NCBI GenBank assembly: GCA_016715985.1
Contig: JADJXD010000001.1
Location: 434,001 to 498,000, forward strand
Direction of reading: 5' to 3'
Length of the DNA: 64,000 nucleotides
Source of the DNA: Saprospiraceae bacterium
GTDB taxonomy: Bacteria; Bacteroidota; Bacteroidia; Chitinophagales; Saprospiraceae
Shown: positions 53,276-61,543 of the stretch, one piece after another
How positions within the stretch are numbered: position 1 is the first letter of the stretch
Layout of the letters: each line of letters begins with the position of its first letter
The notes under the pieces: model-generated
What the model was told of the DNA's origin: nothing
Database searches by the model: none
The model's input: the letters and a program-made list of their open reading frames with translations, nothing else
Made by a program: the position numbers and the translations under genes

Positions 53276-53317
53276 AGACCGGTTTAAGGGGAATTAAAAC
53301 CGGTCTCTTTTTTTTTG
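53276..53317 (+). terminator. Strong orphan Rho-independent terminator
   Basis: Perfect 11-bp arms gagaccggttt (53276-53286) and aaaccggtctc (53298-53308) are followed by nine T. The nearest upstream gene stops 226 nt earlier. Confidence 0.85.
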
Positions 53318-53426
53318 CTCCTTCCCAACCTATTATCATCAGAATTCTGCCCGAAAAATACTTTAAGCTTCATATTTTCATTTTATAACATTATATCAAA
53401 AAAATAATTTAGTACCATTAAAGTAT

Positions 53427-53434
53427 TATATTTG
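53427..53434 (+). promoter_or_regulatory. -7 element of the OB-fold-like protein gene
   Basis: TATATTTG ends 38 nt before ATG 53473; a -33 TTG at good distance was not found. Confidence 0.5.
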
Positions 53435-53472
53435 ACCGTCTATACTTATAAACAACCATAACCCCAACCATT

Positions 53473-53835
53473 ATGAAGCATTTGCTTAGTGCTGTTATAT
53501 TCGTTTTTGCAAGCGCAACATCCTTCGCTCAAACATCTGAAATTTTATTAGACAGTATCTCATTTTATATGGGACAACATGTAAAAATATGTGCCAAAGT
53601 TGATGATACCTTTCGGGCAGAGAAAGAAAATGCACTCACCTATCTGAATTTTGGCGGAAAATATCCTGAACATAAATTTACAGTAGTAATTTTTGCAACT
53701 GACCTTCCAAACTTTCCTTACATACCTGTTCAAAATTTCAAAGATAAAAACGTGTGTGTCGAAGGTATGCTTTCGGAATTTCGAGGAAAGGCACAAATAG
53801 TTGCAAAATTTCCCAATCAGATAACGATTATCTGA
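53473..53835 (+). CDS. Small exported OB-fold-like protein
   Basis: 120 residues with a signal peptide (LLSAVIFVFASATSFAQ). The mature part has two cysteines (KICAKV and NVCVEGML) and beta-strand patterns GQHVKICAKVDDTF, TVVIFATDLPNFP and the OB-fold ending VCVEGMLSEFRGKAQIVAKFPNQITII. This resembles the nucleic-acid-binding OB-fold seen in extracellular nuclease-associated proteins, though the ligand is unknown. The gene is monocistronic, lying between a terminator and another -7 element. Confidence 0.7.
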   Translation: MKHLLSAVIFVFASATSFAQTSEILLDSISFYMGQHVKICAKVDDTFRAEKENALTYLNFGGKYPEHKFTVVIFATDLPNFPYIPVQNFKDKNVCVEGMLSEFRGKAQIVAKFPNQITII

Positions 53836-53953
53836 TTTTAATCTATCATTCCCTTTTCAAAGACCACTACCTTAACAATGGGAGATGAAATTAATATCTC
53901 GTTAAATTAACTTTCAAAAAATAATTTGGATTCATTATATAGCAAAAAGAAAT

Positions 53954-53961
53954 TACTTTTG
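53954..53961 (+). promoter_or_regulatory. -7 element near-leaderless with ATG 53973
   Basis: TACTTTTG ends 11 nt before ATG 53973, so the transcript would have a very short leader. Confidence 0.6.
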
Positions 53962-53972
53962 AGCAAATTATA

Positions 53973-54980
53973 ATGATGTGGTTTAAGGAATTAACAGGTT
54001 TTGAAGAAAGTGATCCGATTCAGGTAAGAAAAAATATATCTGTTGAAGGCGAATTTCTTCTTTCCATTGTAAATGGAAGAAAAGTTCGTTTCGGGCGATT
54101 AGAAATTCCAACTTTAAAGGTATTGAAAGAAAGTGTCAGTCCTTTAAATTCTTACAGCAATAAAATACAAATCGCTGAAATCGTAGGGAATGTTCAGGAA
54201 TTGCACTCTTTATCTGAAAACAAGGGGGCCATGTTTCAGGCAGCTTCTCAGTTCAACTTACTTGAGATGGTAGGTCCACAGGTGACTCCTGAAATGGGTG
54301 TTTCCATTTATGAATTTGATAAAACACAGGGTCCTTCCTGTGCTATTGCATGTGGAGCCGGAACAATTTACAGAAACTACTTTGTGGATTTGGATGGTGA
54401 TATGGGACAAAGCGAAAGAAAGCAAATAGATTGTCTTGAAGATATCGGGCGAGAATTTGACAACGAGTCAAAAAAATATTGGAAGATGCAGAATGGATAC
54501 GCATTGGCTACGCGAAATGGATTGTCCGAGATTTCAGAAATTATACAAAGTCTGTCTGACCCAGCTTACGAAAACTTAAAGGAAAAACTGAAAATCGGAA
54601 TTCAATGGGATACTGAAGTCACATTAGCTTCCGCAGACCAAATCGTCAGTCAGGCATATTGTTCAGCACTGCCCGTTGCCTATTCTCATATTGATGCTGC
54701 ACTATGGAGAGACTTTGCAAATCTGATTTTGGAAGCCAGTTATGAAGCCACGTTTTACGCTGCACTACAAAATTTTGAAAACACAGGTAATCCCAGACTA
54801 TACCTGACTTTAGTGGGTGGCGGAGCTTTTGGAAATGATCTGGACTGGATATTAAATGCAATTTCTAAAGCTGTCATTAAGTTTAAGTTTACCCCGTTGG
54901 AGGTAAAAATAGTAAGCTACAGAGGTTCAATTCCTGAAATTCAAAAATTTATCAATGATCTTGGTAAAGATTATAAATAG
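53973..54980 (+). CDS. Protein of unknown function, possibly macrodomain-like
   Basis: 335 residues with no signal peptide and no confidently recognised domain. The C-terminal stretch YLTLVGGGAFGNDLDWILNAISKAVIKF followed by LEVKIVSYRG (about residues 275-320) has a strand, a Gly-rich GAFGN loop, a helix and a strand. It resembles the second half of macrodomains (STGIFGYP, helix, VVFVLF), which bind ADP-ribose. A middle segment (QGPSCAIACGAGTIYRNYF, about residue 115) may form another substrate loop. This is pattern-based inference only. It has its own promoter close to the ATG and no functionally linked neighbour. Confidence 0.65.
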   Translation: MMWFKELTGFEESDPIQVRKNISVEGEFLLSIVNGRKVRFGRLEIPTLKVLKESVSPLNSYSNKIQIAEIVGNVQELHSLSENKGAMFQAASQFNLLEMVGPQVTPEMGVSIYEFDKTQGPSCAIACGAGTIYRNYFVDLDGDMGQSERKQIDCLEDIGREFDNESKKYWKMQNGYALATRNGLSEISEIIQSLSDPAYENLKEKLKIGIQWDTEVTLASADQIVSQAYCSALPVAYSHIDAALWRDFANLILEASYEATFYAALQNFENTGNPRLYLTLVGGGAFGNDLDWILNAISKAVIKFKFTPLEVKIVSYRGSIPEIQKFINDLGKDYK

Positions 54981-55078
54981 GTTTTTACATACTGATTCAT
55001 TTATTATCAACCATACTGCACATCTACAATGAAATCATTTCAGAGATTAACTTATTGAATTCCTAATCACGTGTGATG

Positions 55079-56075
55079 AAAAAAAAGAAATCATTGTATA
55101 TTCTTTATTGCATAAAATCTATGTGAATCAAAATATTAATTTTACCTTTAAATTCTCAATTACAGAATAGTCTGACTATTCTTAATTTTTTCAATTTAAA
55201 ATCGCATGACATATAACTGATTAGCGCCAAGTGAAAATAAAAATATCTTCATTCCATTTATATGTAATTTTAAAAGCAATAATATTAATCTGTATTATTC
55301 TTTTCTTTTCCTGTAAATATTCAACTTCCAAGGATTTTAAAGATACAAAAAATGCCAAAGCGGATCCGGTATCTGTCACAGAGCTCGCTGCACTACCCGA
55401 TTCTTTACAACCAAAAAATATTGATTTACCAATAAATTATGTTAATAACATTCAAAAACCAACCATTTTTGAATTCAAAGATAATTATGCAGGATTGCCA
55501 TTAGCTCCGGCCGATCAGGGGAGCAGGTTTTACAGTCTTTATAACACAGATGATGGACTTGCACTAGATGACTTGTTTTGTATAATGGAAGATCAGAATG
55601 GCAATTTGTGGTTTGGTACTTTAGGGGGTGGGGCCAGTAAATACGATGGTAAAAAATTCACAAATTATACTATTTCGCATGGGTTGGCGGGTAATACCAT
55701 ACTGGATATTTTCCAACACAGTTCCGGAGATATCTGGTTTGCAACGTCAGGTGGTGGAGTCAGCAGATATAATGGTCAATGTTTTACAAATTTTACGATC
55801 AATGATGGCCTAGCCAATAACCATGTCCGGACTATTGCAGAAGATAGTTTACACAATTTGTGGTTTGGGACAGAAGGTAGTGGTGTCAGTAAGTATAATG
55901 GAAAAGATTTCACAACATTTGATACAAAAGACGGCCTGGCCAACAATTTTATTAAAAATATCATCAAAGATAAATCCGGTAATTTATGGTTTGCTTCTAA
56001 AAGTACCGGTTTGAGCGTATATGACGGGTTTCAATTTAAAAATTACTATATCGGGGATGCTTCAAAAACTGACCA
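55079..56075 (+). repeat. 997-bp direct repeat, left copy (A)
   Basis: This copy is identical to 57737-58733 apart from one base seen by eye (C at 55828, T at 58486). It contains the upstream region and the first 281 codons of the sensor kinase. It stops exactly where the IS1634-like element starts at 56076. Confidence 0.95.
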
Positions 56076-56169
56076 CCTGACTTCCGCACTGGGTCACCCA
56101 AAATCAGATAATCCGAATAGATTTTTGACTAAAAGTTGGTCATCAGACAAGAATAAAGTTTTTTTGTAA
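55231..56169 (+). pseudogene. Truncated sensor kinase (N-terminal copy disrupted by IS)
   Basis: Starts at GTG 55231 and encodes the same first 281 residues as the intact kinase at 57889: signal or anchor sequence (LKAIILICIILFFSC) then Reg_prop propeller blades (NGNLWFGTLGGGASKYDGKKF, DIWFATSGGGVSRYNG, LHNLWFGTEGSGVSKYNG). It then runs into the IS and adds about 31 unrelated residues before a stop at 56169. It differs from the intact copy by Arg instead of Trp at codon 200. If translated it would yield a soluble or anchored propeller fragment with no kinase domain. Confidence 0.9.
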
Positions 56170-57610
56170 GCATTTTTATTCGGAGATATTGCCGTTATCT
56201 CGAATATGCTTTGTATAATCTCAATCACTTTTTCAGGAGACAATTCCGAATTCTTTAGTTTTAGCTGCCTTTCCAGCTCTTTATATATTTTGTATGCTAC
56301 AAAATTAAGACAAATATGAGCTTCTATTCTTCTTTGTTTATAGTGGAAAACAGGTCTTATCTTCAAATCTGTTTTCGCTATCCTGAAGGCCTTTTCAATA
56401 ACCCATAGCTGTTTGTAATTCTCTAAAATTTCTTCCTCCGTCAAGGTGCAATTGGTAAGATACCCTTTTAGTCCATCCCATTTAGCATCTGCATCCACTT
56501 TTTCCTCGTCAATTTTGATGCTTACATCTCCGTCCATTTCTAAGAATTTATTGTATCCACGATTGTTTATACTACTTTTTGTCAATTTACCGGATTTAAC
56601 ATGCTTTTCTAAGCGATTAAGGCCTTTTTGTCGGTTATATTGATCTTTTTTAGCTCTTTGGTCCGAAAAGCCAATGATAAGCTTTAAGTCTGCCTTGTTG
56701 ATAATAGCACTTTGACCATCTTCTAAATTTAAACTTAAGATACCATCCTTTATGTGTTGCTTTTCATTTTTTATTAGGCTCCTAAGATAAATTGATAGCC
56801 CTTAGAAATCAATTCTTTGATATTTTCATTAGAAAGAAGACCTGAATCGGCCACTACAATAAGATCACCAATTTTATACTTCTGCTTAAATCCGTCAATA
56901 ATTGGCAATAAGGTATGCCCTTCGAATTTCTTACCATCATAAATGTCATATGCAAGCGGGTATCCACCCCTGCTGACCAGTAAGCCTAATACAATCTGTG
57001 GATTTTGATGTTTCCCTTCTTTGGAAAACCCACTCTTACGAAGCTCATCTTCCTTGTCCGTTTCAAAATATATGGTTGTAACATCGTAAAACACCACATG
57101 GACTCTTTCAGGGAGTATCTTTAATGTATGCTCATAACTTATTTGCTGTACTTGATCCTGTTGATGGTTATGCAACTTATCCATATATCTATAAATTTCA
57201 TCTTCAGAATACATTTTTTGCGAATACCTGAACAGGTACTCTGTCGTCTTAAGCTTGCTCTTGGGATATACTATTCGATATAACACCAAATCTCTGAAAA
57301 GCTCATCCTGAATTCTATTAAACCCAATCTCATCAAATATTTTACCCAAAACCAACTCAATTCCAACCAGTTTAAGCGTAGTAATGGATGAAAATACTTG
57401 ATTGAATAGTTGATTATAATTATTAAAATCGATCTCGACAATCCCTCGCTTTTGATTTATGAATTGTTTGCCCTGTTCATACAGATTTTCTATCTCGGCA
57501 GGATTTGAGCTGCTACCTATTGTTTTGATAAGTTTATTCTGCCCACATACCTTATCGATAATTTGGATGCTTATTTTTCCACTAGGATTATTCTTCTTCC
57601 TCACAAACAT
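56094..57610 (-). pseudogene. IS1634-family transposase with one -1 frameshift
   Basis: The first segment (57610-56774, 278 residues) contains the N-terminal region and catalytic-type motifs VVFYDVTTIYFET and LIVVADSGLLSNENIKELISKGYQFILGA. It ends at a stop directly after ILGA. Reading one base back from that point gives an open frame LIKNEKQHIKDGILSLN that runs without interruption to 56094 (further 163+ residues, LWVIEKAFRIAKTDLKIRPVFHY). Together they make a normal IS1634 transposase of about 505 residues. The break could be mutational or programmed. The final stop lies within the 24-bp subterminal repeat. Confidence 0.85.
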
Positions 57611-57615
57611 GAGGG

Positions 57616-57623
57616 CAAAGATA
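57616..57623 (-). promoter_or_regulatory. -7 element of the IS1634-like transposase
   Basis: TATCTTTG on the minus strand ends 5 nt before the transposase ATG at 57610, which implies leaderless or near-leaderless transcription. Confidence 0.55.
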
Positions 57624-57736
57624 GGAAATCCAACTCTGGGTCACCCAAAATCAAATAATGAAAAATCGTATACATCTCAATATCAAATACTTAGAAGCTT
57701 ATTTAGAATTTATCTAATCAATTTGCGGAAGTCAGG

Positions 57737-58733
57737 AAAAAAAAGAAATCATTGTATATTCTTTATTGCATAAAATCTATGTGAATCAAAATATTAATTT
57801 TACCTTTAAATTCTCAATTACAGAATAGTCTGACTATTCTTAATTTTTTCAATTTAAAATCGCATGACATATAACTGATTAGCGCCAAGTGAAAATAAAA
57901 ATATCTTCATTCCATTTATATGTAATTTTAAAAGCAATAATATTAATCTGTATTATTCTTTTCTTTTCCTGTAAATATTCAACTTCCAAGGATTTTAAAG
58001 ATACAAAAAATGCCAAAGCGGATCCGGTATCTGTCACAGAGCTCGCTGCACTACCCGATTCTTTACAACCAAAAAATATTGATTTACCAATAAATTATGT
58101 TAATAACATTCAAAAACCAACCATTTTTGAATTCAAAGATAATTATGCAGGATTGCCATTAGCTCCGGCCGATCAGGGGAGCAGGTTTTACAGTCTTTAT
58201 AACACAGATGATGGACTTGCACTAGATGACTTGTTTTGTATAATGGAAGATCAGAATGGCAATTTGTGGTTTGGTACTTTAGGGGGTGGGGCCAGTAAAT
58301 ACGATGGTAAAAAATTCACAAATTATACTATTTCGCATGGGTTGGCGGGTAATACCATACTGGATATTTTCCAACACAGTTCCGGAGATATCTGGTTTGC
58401 AACGTCAGGTGGTGGAGTCAGCAGATATAATGGTCAATGTTTTACAAATTTTACGATCAATGATGGCCTAGCCAATAACCATGTCTGGACTATTGCAGAA
58501 GATAGTTTACACAATTTGTGGTTTGGGACAGAAGGTAGTGGTGTCAGTAAGTATAATGGAAAAGATTTCACAACATTTGATACAAAAGACGGCCTGGCCA
58601 ACAATTTTATTAAAAATATCATCAAAGATAAATCCGGTAATTTATGGTTTGCTTCTAAAAGTACCGGTTTGAGCGTATATGACGGGTTTCAATTTAAAAA
58701 TTACTATATCGGGGATGCTTCAAAAACTGACCA
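57737..58733 (+). repeat. 997-bp direct repeat, right copy (A')
   Basis: Begins at the base after the IS right end and runs into the intact sensor gene up to codon 281. It includes the native upstream sequence (57737-57888), so the promoter region of the intact gene is preserved. Confidence 0.95.
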
Positions 58734-61536
58734 GATAACGAATATTTTTTCGGACAGCAAAGGAAATATATGGTTAAGTTTTAACGGAACTGGAGCTTTC
58801 AAGCTGGATACTTCCCCCCTAAATCTTCAAAATTCCAATATCTTTCATCAGTTTTCAAAAGGAAATATACTAAGAGGTGAGCACATTTTAAATATCTCGG
58901 AGGACAAACATGGAAACATTTGGTTTGGGACAAAAGGCAATGGCGTATTTCAGTATTCTGAAAAAAACAAATCCTCACAGCAGTCGGCATTCAAACATTT
59001 TACAGATTCTGATGGTCTGCCGAATAATAGTGTTTTCGGAACTTTGGAAGACAGGCACCAAAATATGTGGATAATCACAGGTGGTGGCGGCATTTGCAAG
59101 TTTCATAATCCGAAACTCCTTAGTTTTACAGAAAAACAAGGCTTTGAAAATAGCAGAATAATTAGTATTGCTCAGGACAAATCAGGTAATATACTATTTT
59201 TGAATGGAAAAGAATTTATAAAATATGATAGTCAAAAAATATTAAAATATCATTTCCCCCAGAGTGAAAATCAAAGTATTTTTAGTGTAGCAACAGATCG
59301 TAATGACAATATCTGGATAGGAGGCACTTCCGGCTTAAACAAATGGGAAACAAATAAAATAACTAAATTTTACACAAAAAAGGAAAATTCATTCCATCCT
59401 GTCAATTACATATTAACAGATAAAGCAGGAGGTTTATGGTTTAGCGCATGGGGAGATGGTGTTTATTATAAATTTGAAAATTCAATTTTTCATTACACGG
59501 AAAAACAAGGATTAGCTGATAATCAGATACGTTGTATTTTTAAAGATAGGGATGATAATATATGGTTTGGAACTGAAAATAAAGGAGTCAGCAGATTTGA
59601 TGGTAAATCATTTTGTACGTACAACATAACTCATGGATTAGGTACAAACGCAGTGTATAGTATTACAGAGGATATCGAAGGAAATATTTGGCTGGGTACT
59701 TCATCCGGGCTGAGTTTTATGAGTTTTGAACACAAAGCTAAAAACAATCGATCATCAAAACCTGTCTTTAAGAATTTCACTACTAAAAACGGGCTGCCTG
59801 ATAATTTTATCTCACAAGTTATCAGTGATTCAGAAGGAAATATTTTTTTAGGAATGAATAGTGGAATTTCAATTCTACGTCAAGGTGTCCACTCATTTTA
59901 CAAAGAAGGAACTATTAATAATTATAATAGAAATACAGGGTTTCCGATTAAAAATGTGGTACTCGGTCAAAATACAATATTCAAAGACAAAGATAGTGTT
60001 CTATGGATAGGAACAGCATCTGATAAAAGTGGTTTGGTTCGTTTTGCATACATAGGATTGTCTCAAAACAAGCTGATACCTCACATTTCGATTGAAAGAA
60101 TAAAAGTAAACGGAGAGCCCATAAGTTGGAGTAGTCTTCTTAAGATAAAAAACCCAAACGAAGCGTCTGCACAAAATAATTGTTTGAGTGAAGAAGTAAT
60201 GGTATATGGCAATCTTCTTAATCCTACTGAAGTGATTGAACTTAAAAAGTCATTTCTTGGCATACAATTCTCAGGGTTAGATAATCATAATTTCCTGCCG
60301 CAAAATCTAAAACTTCCCCATAAATATAATAATATCCAATTTGAATTTAATGCCACAGAATCAAATGCCAATAATTTATTGCTTTACCAATACAAACTGG
60401 ACGGATATGATAAAGATTGGAATCCCCCTACCCCATTAAATTCAGCCAGTTTCGGCAATATTTATGAAGGAACTTATACTTTTAATGTAAAAGTAAAAAG
60501 TCCTCAAAGTGATTGGAGTACCCCGATTTCATTTTCATTTAATATACTACCTCCTGTCTGGCGAACATGGTGGGCATATTTAATTTATGTACTGATTTTT
60601 ATGCTCGCCATGTATGTATTATATTTATTTCAAAAACAACATGTTGTACAAAAAGAAAGAGAAAAAAATCTGCAACTGGAACTAAAACAAGCCAAAGAAA
60701 TTGAAACAGCTTATGTCAAACTAAAAGAGGCTCAGGTTCAGTTAGTACATTCAGAAAAGATGGCATCATTAGGTGAACTGGCAGCAGGAATAGCACATGA
60801 AATACAGAATCCATTAAATTTTGTCAATAATTTTTCAGAAGTTAGTAATGAACTTTTGGTAGAAATGACTGAGGAACTTCTAAAAGGTAATCTGGATTTT
60901 GCAATGGAAATAGTCAAAGATGTCACTGATAATCTCGAAAAAGTCAAACATCACGGGAAGCGGGCTGAAGCAATCGTCAAAGGAATGCTTCAACACAGCA
61001 GAAGCAGTACCGGCATCAAAGAGCTAGTTGATATAAACAGTATGGCAGATGAATATCTTCGTCTTAGTTTTCATGGATTCAAAGCAAAAGAAAAGTCTTT
61101 TAATGCAACGTTAGATACTGATTATGACCCGAATGCAGGAAAAATAAACATTGTCGCACAGGATATCGGCAGAGTCATACTCAACATTCTATCCAATGCT
61201 TTTTATGCAGTCTATGAAAAGTCAAAAAAACATATTGCTGATGGAGGAAATGGAGTTTACAAACCTACCGTTCACTTAACGACGAGATGGATCAAAGTCG
61301 ACGGTCACTCAAAAGATAAGGTAGAAATTGCGATCAGAGATAATGGAATCGGAATACCTGATCATGTGATGGAGAAAATATTTAATCCATTTTTTACAAC
61401 AAAACCGGCAGGTCAGGGTACGGGTTTGGGACTCTCACTGAGTTTTGACATCATTGAAAAAGGTCATAGCGGTGTGCTGCAGGTGAAAAGCACAGAAGGT
61501 GAAGGAACAGAATTTATAATTCAGTTACCTGTATAA
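57889..61536 (+). CDS. Two-component sensor histidine kinase with propeller sensor (Reg_prop/Y_Y_Y)
   Basis: A 1215-residue membrane kinase (GTG start). An N-terminal hydrophobic segment (AIILICIILFFSC) is followed by a 700-residue periplasmic beta-propeller with repeated blades of the type DxxGNIWFGTxxGGxxKYDG. A Y_Y_Y domain follows (YQYKLDGYDKDW, GTYTFNVKVKSP, about residues 830-885), then one transmembrane helix (WWAYLIYVLIFMLAMYVLYLF). The coiled linker and HisKA-type H-box GELAAGIAHEIQNPLNF (phosphorylated His about residue 969) lead to an HATPase core with NILSNAFYAVYE, DNGIGIPDHVMEKIFNPFFTTKPAGQGTGLGLSLS. Unlike classical hybrid systems it has no receiver or AraC domain. It is complete because the 5' part was duplicated behind the IS. 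Confidence 0.95.
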   Translation: MKIKISSFHLYVILKAIILICIILFFSCKYSTSKDFKDTKNAKADPVSVTELAALPDSLQPKNIDLPINYVNNIQKPTIFEFKDNYAGLPLAPADQGSRFYSLYNTDDGLALDDLFCIMEDQNGNLWFGTLGGGASKYDGKKFTNYTISHGLAGNTILDIFQHSSGDIWFATSGGGVSRYNGQCFTNFTINDGLANNHVWTIAEDSLHNLWFGTEGSGVSKYNGKDFTTFDTKDGLANNFIKNIIKDKSGNLWFASKSTGLSVYDGFQFKNYYIGDASKTDQITNIFSDSKGNIWLSFNGTGAFKLDTSPLNLQNSNIFHQFSKGNILRGEHILNISEDKHGNIWFGTKGNGVFQYSEKNKSSQQSAFKHFTDSDGLPNNSVFGTLEDRHQNMWIITGGGGICKFHNPKLLSFTEKQGFENSRIISIAQDKSGNILFLNGKEFIKYDSQKILKYHFPQSENQSIFSVATDRNDNIWIGGTSGLNKWETNKITKFYTKKENSFHPVNYILTDKAGGLWFSAWGDGVYYKFENSIFHYTEKQGLADNQIRCIFKDRDDNIWFGTENKGVSRFDGKSFCTYNITHGLGTNAVYSITEDIEGNIWLGTSSGLSFMSFEHKAKNNRSSKPVFKNFTTKNGLPDNFISQVISDSEGNIFLGMNSGISILRQGVHSFYKEGTINNYNRNTGFPIKNVVLGQNTIFKDKDSVLWIGTASDKSGLVRFAYIGLSQNKLIPHISIERIKVNGEPISWSSLLKIKNPNEASAQNNCLSEEVMVYGNLLNPTEVIELKKSFLGIQFSGLDNHNFLPQNLKLPHKYNNIQFEFNATESNANNLLLYQYKLDGYDKDWNPPTPLNSASFGNIYEGTYTFNVKVKSPQSDWSTPISFSFNILPPVWRTWWAYLIYVLIFMLAMYVLYLFQKQHVVQKEREKNLQLELKQAKEIETAYVKLKEAQVQLVHSEKMASLGELAAGIAHEIQNPLNFVNNFSEVSNELLVEMTEELLKGNLDFAMEIVKDVTDNLEKVKHHGKRAEAIVKGMLQHSRSSTGIKELVDINSMADEYLRLSFHGFKAKEKSFNATLDTDYDPNAGKINIVAQDIGRVILNILSNAFYAVYEKSKKHIADGGNGVYKPTVHLTTRWIKVDGHSKDKVEIAIRDNGIGIPDHVMEKIFNPFFTTKPAGQGTGLGLSLSFDIIEKGHSGVLQVKSTEGEGTEFIIQLPV

Positions 61537-61543
61537 ATTATCA

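Larger units (their letters stand above)
53051..53472. other. Intergenic region with orphan terminator
   Basis: 422 bp with no convincing ORF. It contains a near-perfect intrinsic terminator about 226 nt after the last upstream stop codon (53276-53317) and a -7 element at 53427-53434. The interval 53051-53275 could be a long 3' UTR or a small RNA. Confidence 0.55.
56076..57736 (-). mobile_element. IS1634-like insertion sequence flanked by 997-bp duplication
   Basis: 1661 bp bounded by perfect 13-bp inverted repeats: cctgacttccgca at 56076-56088 and its complement at 57724-57736. The left end meets copy A at 56075/56076 and the right end meets copy A' at 57736/57737, with no short target duplication. 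Inside, a 24-bp direct repeat (56089-56112 and 57636-57659, 23 of 24 identical, core tgggtcaccca) lies near both ends. One transposase gene on the minus strand fills the element. Confidence 0.9.

Noticed and set aside
57459..57773. 104-codon frame on the plus strand across the IS right end
   Set aside because: It is antisense to the transposase and spans the IS boundary by chance.
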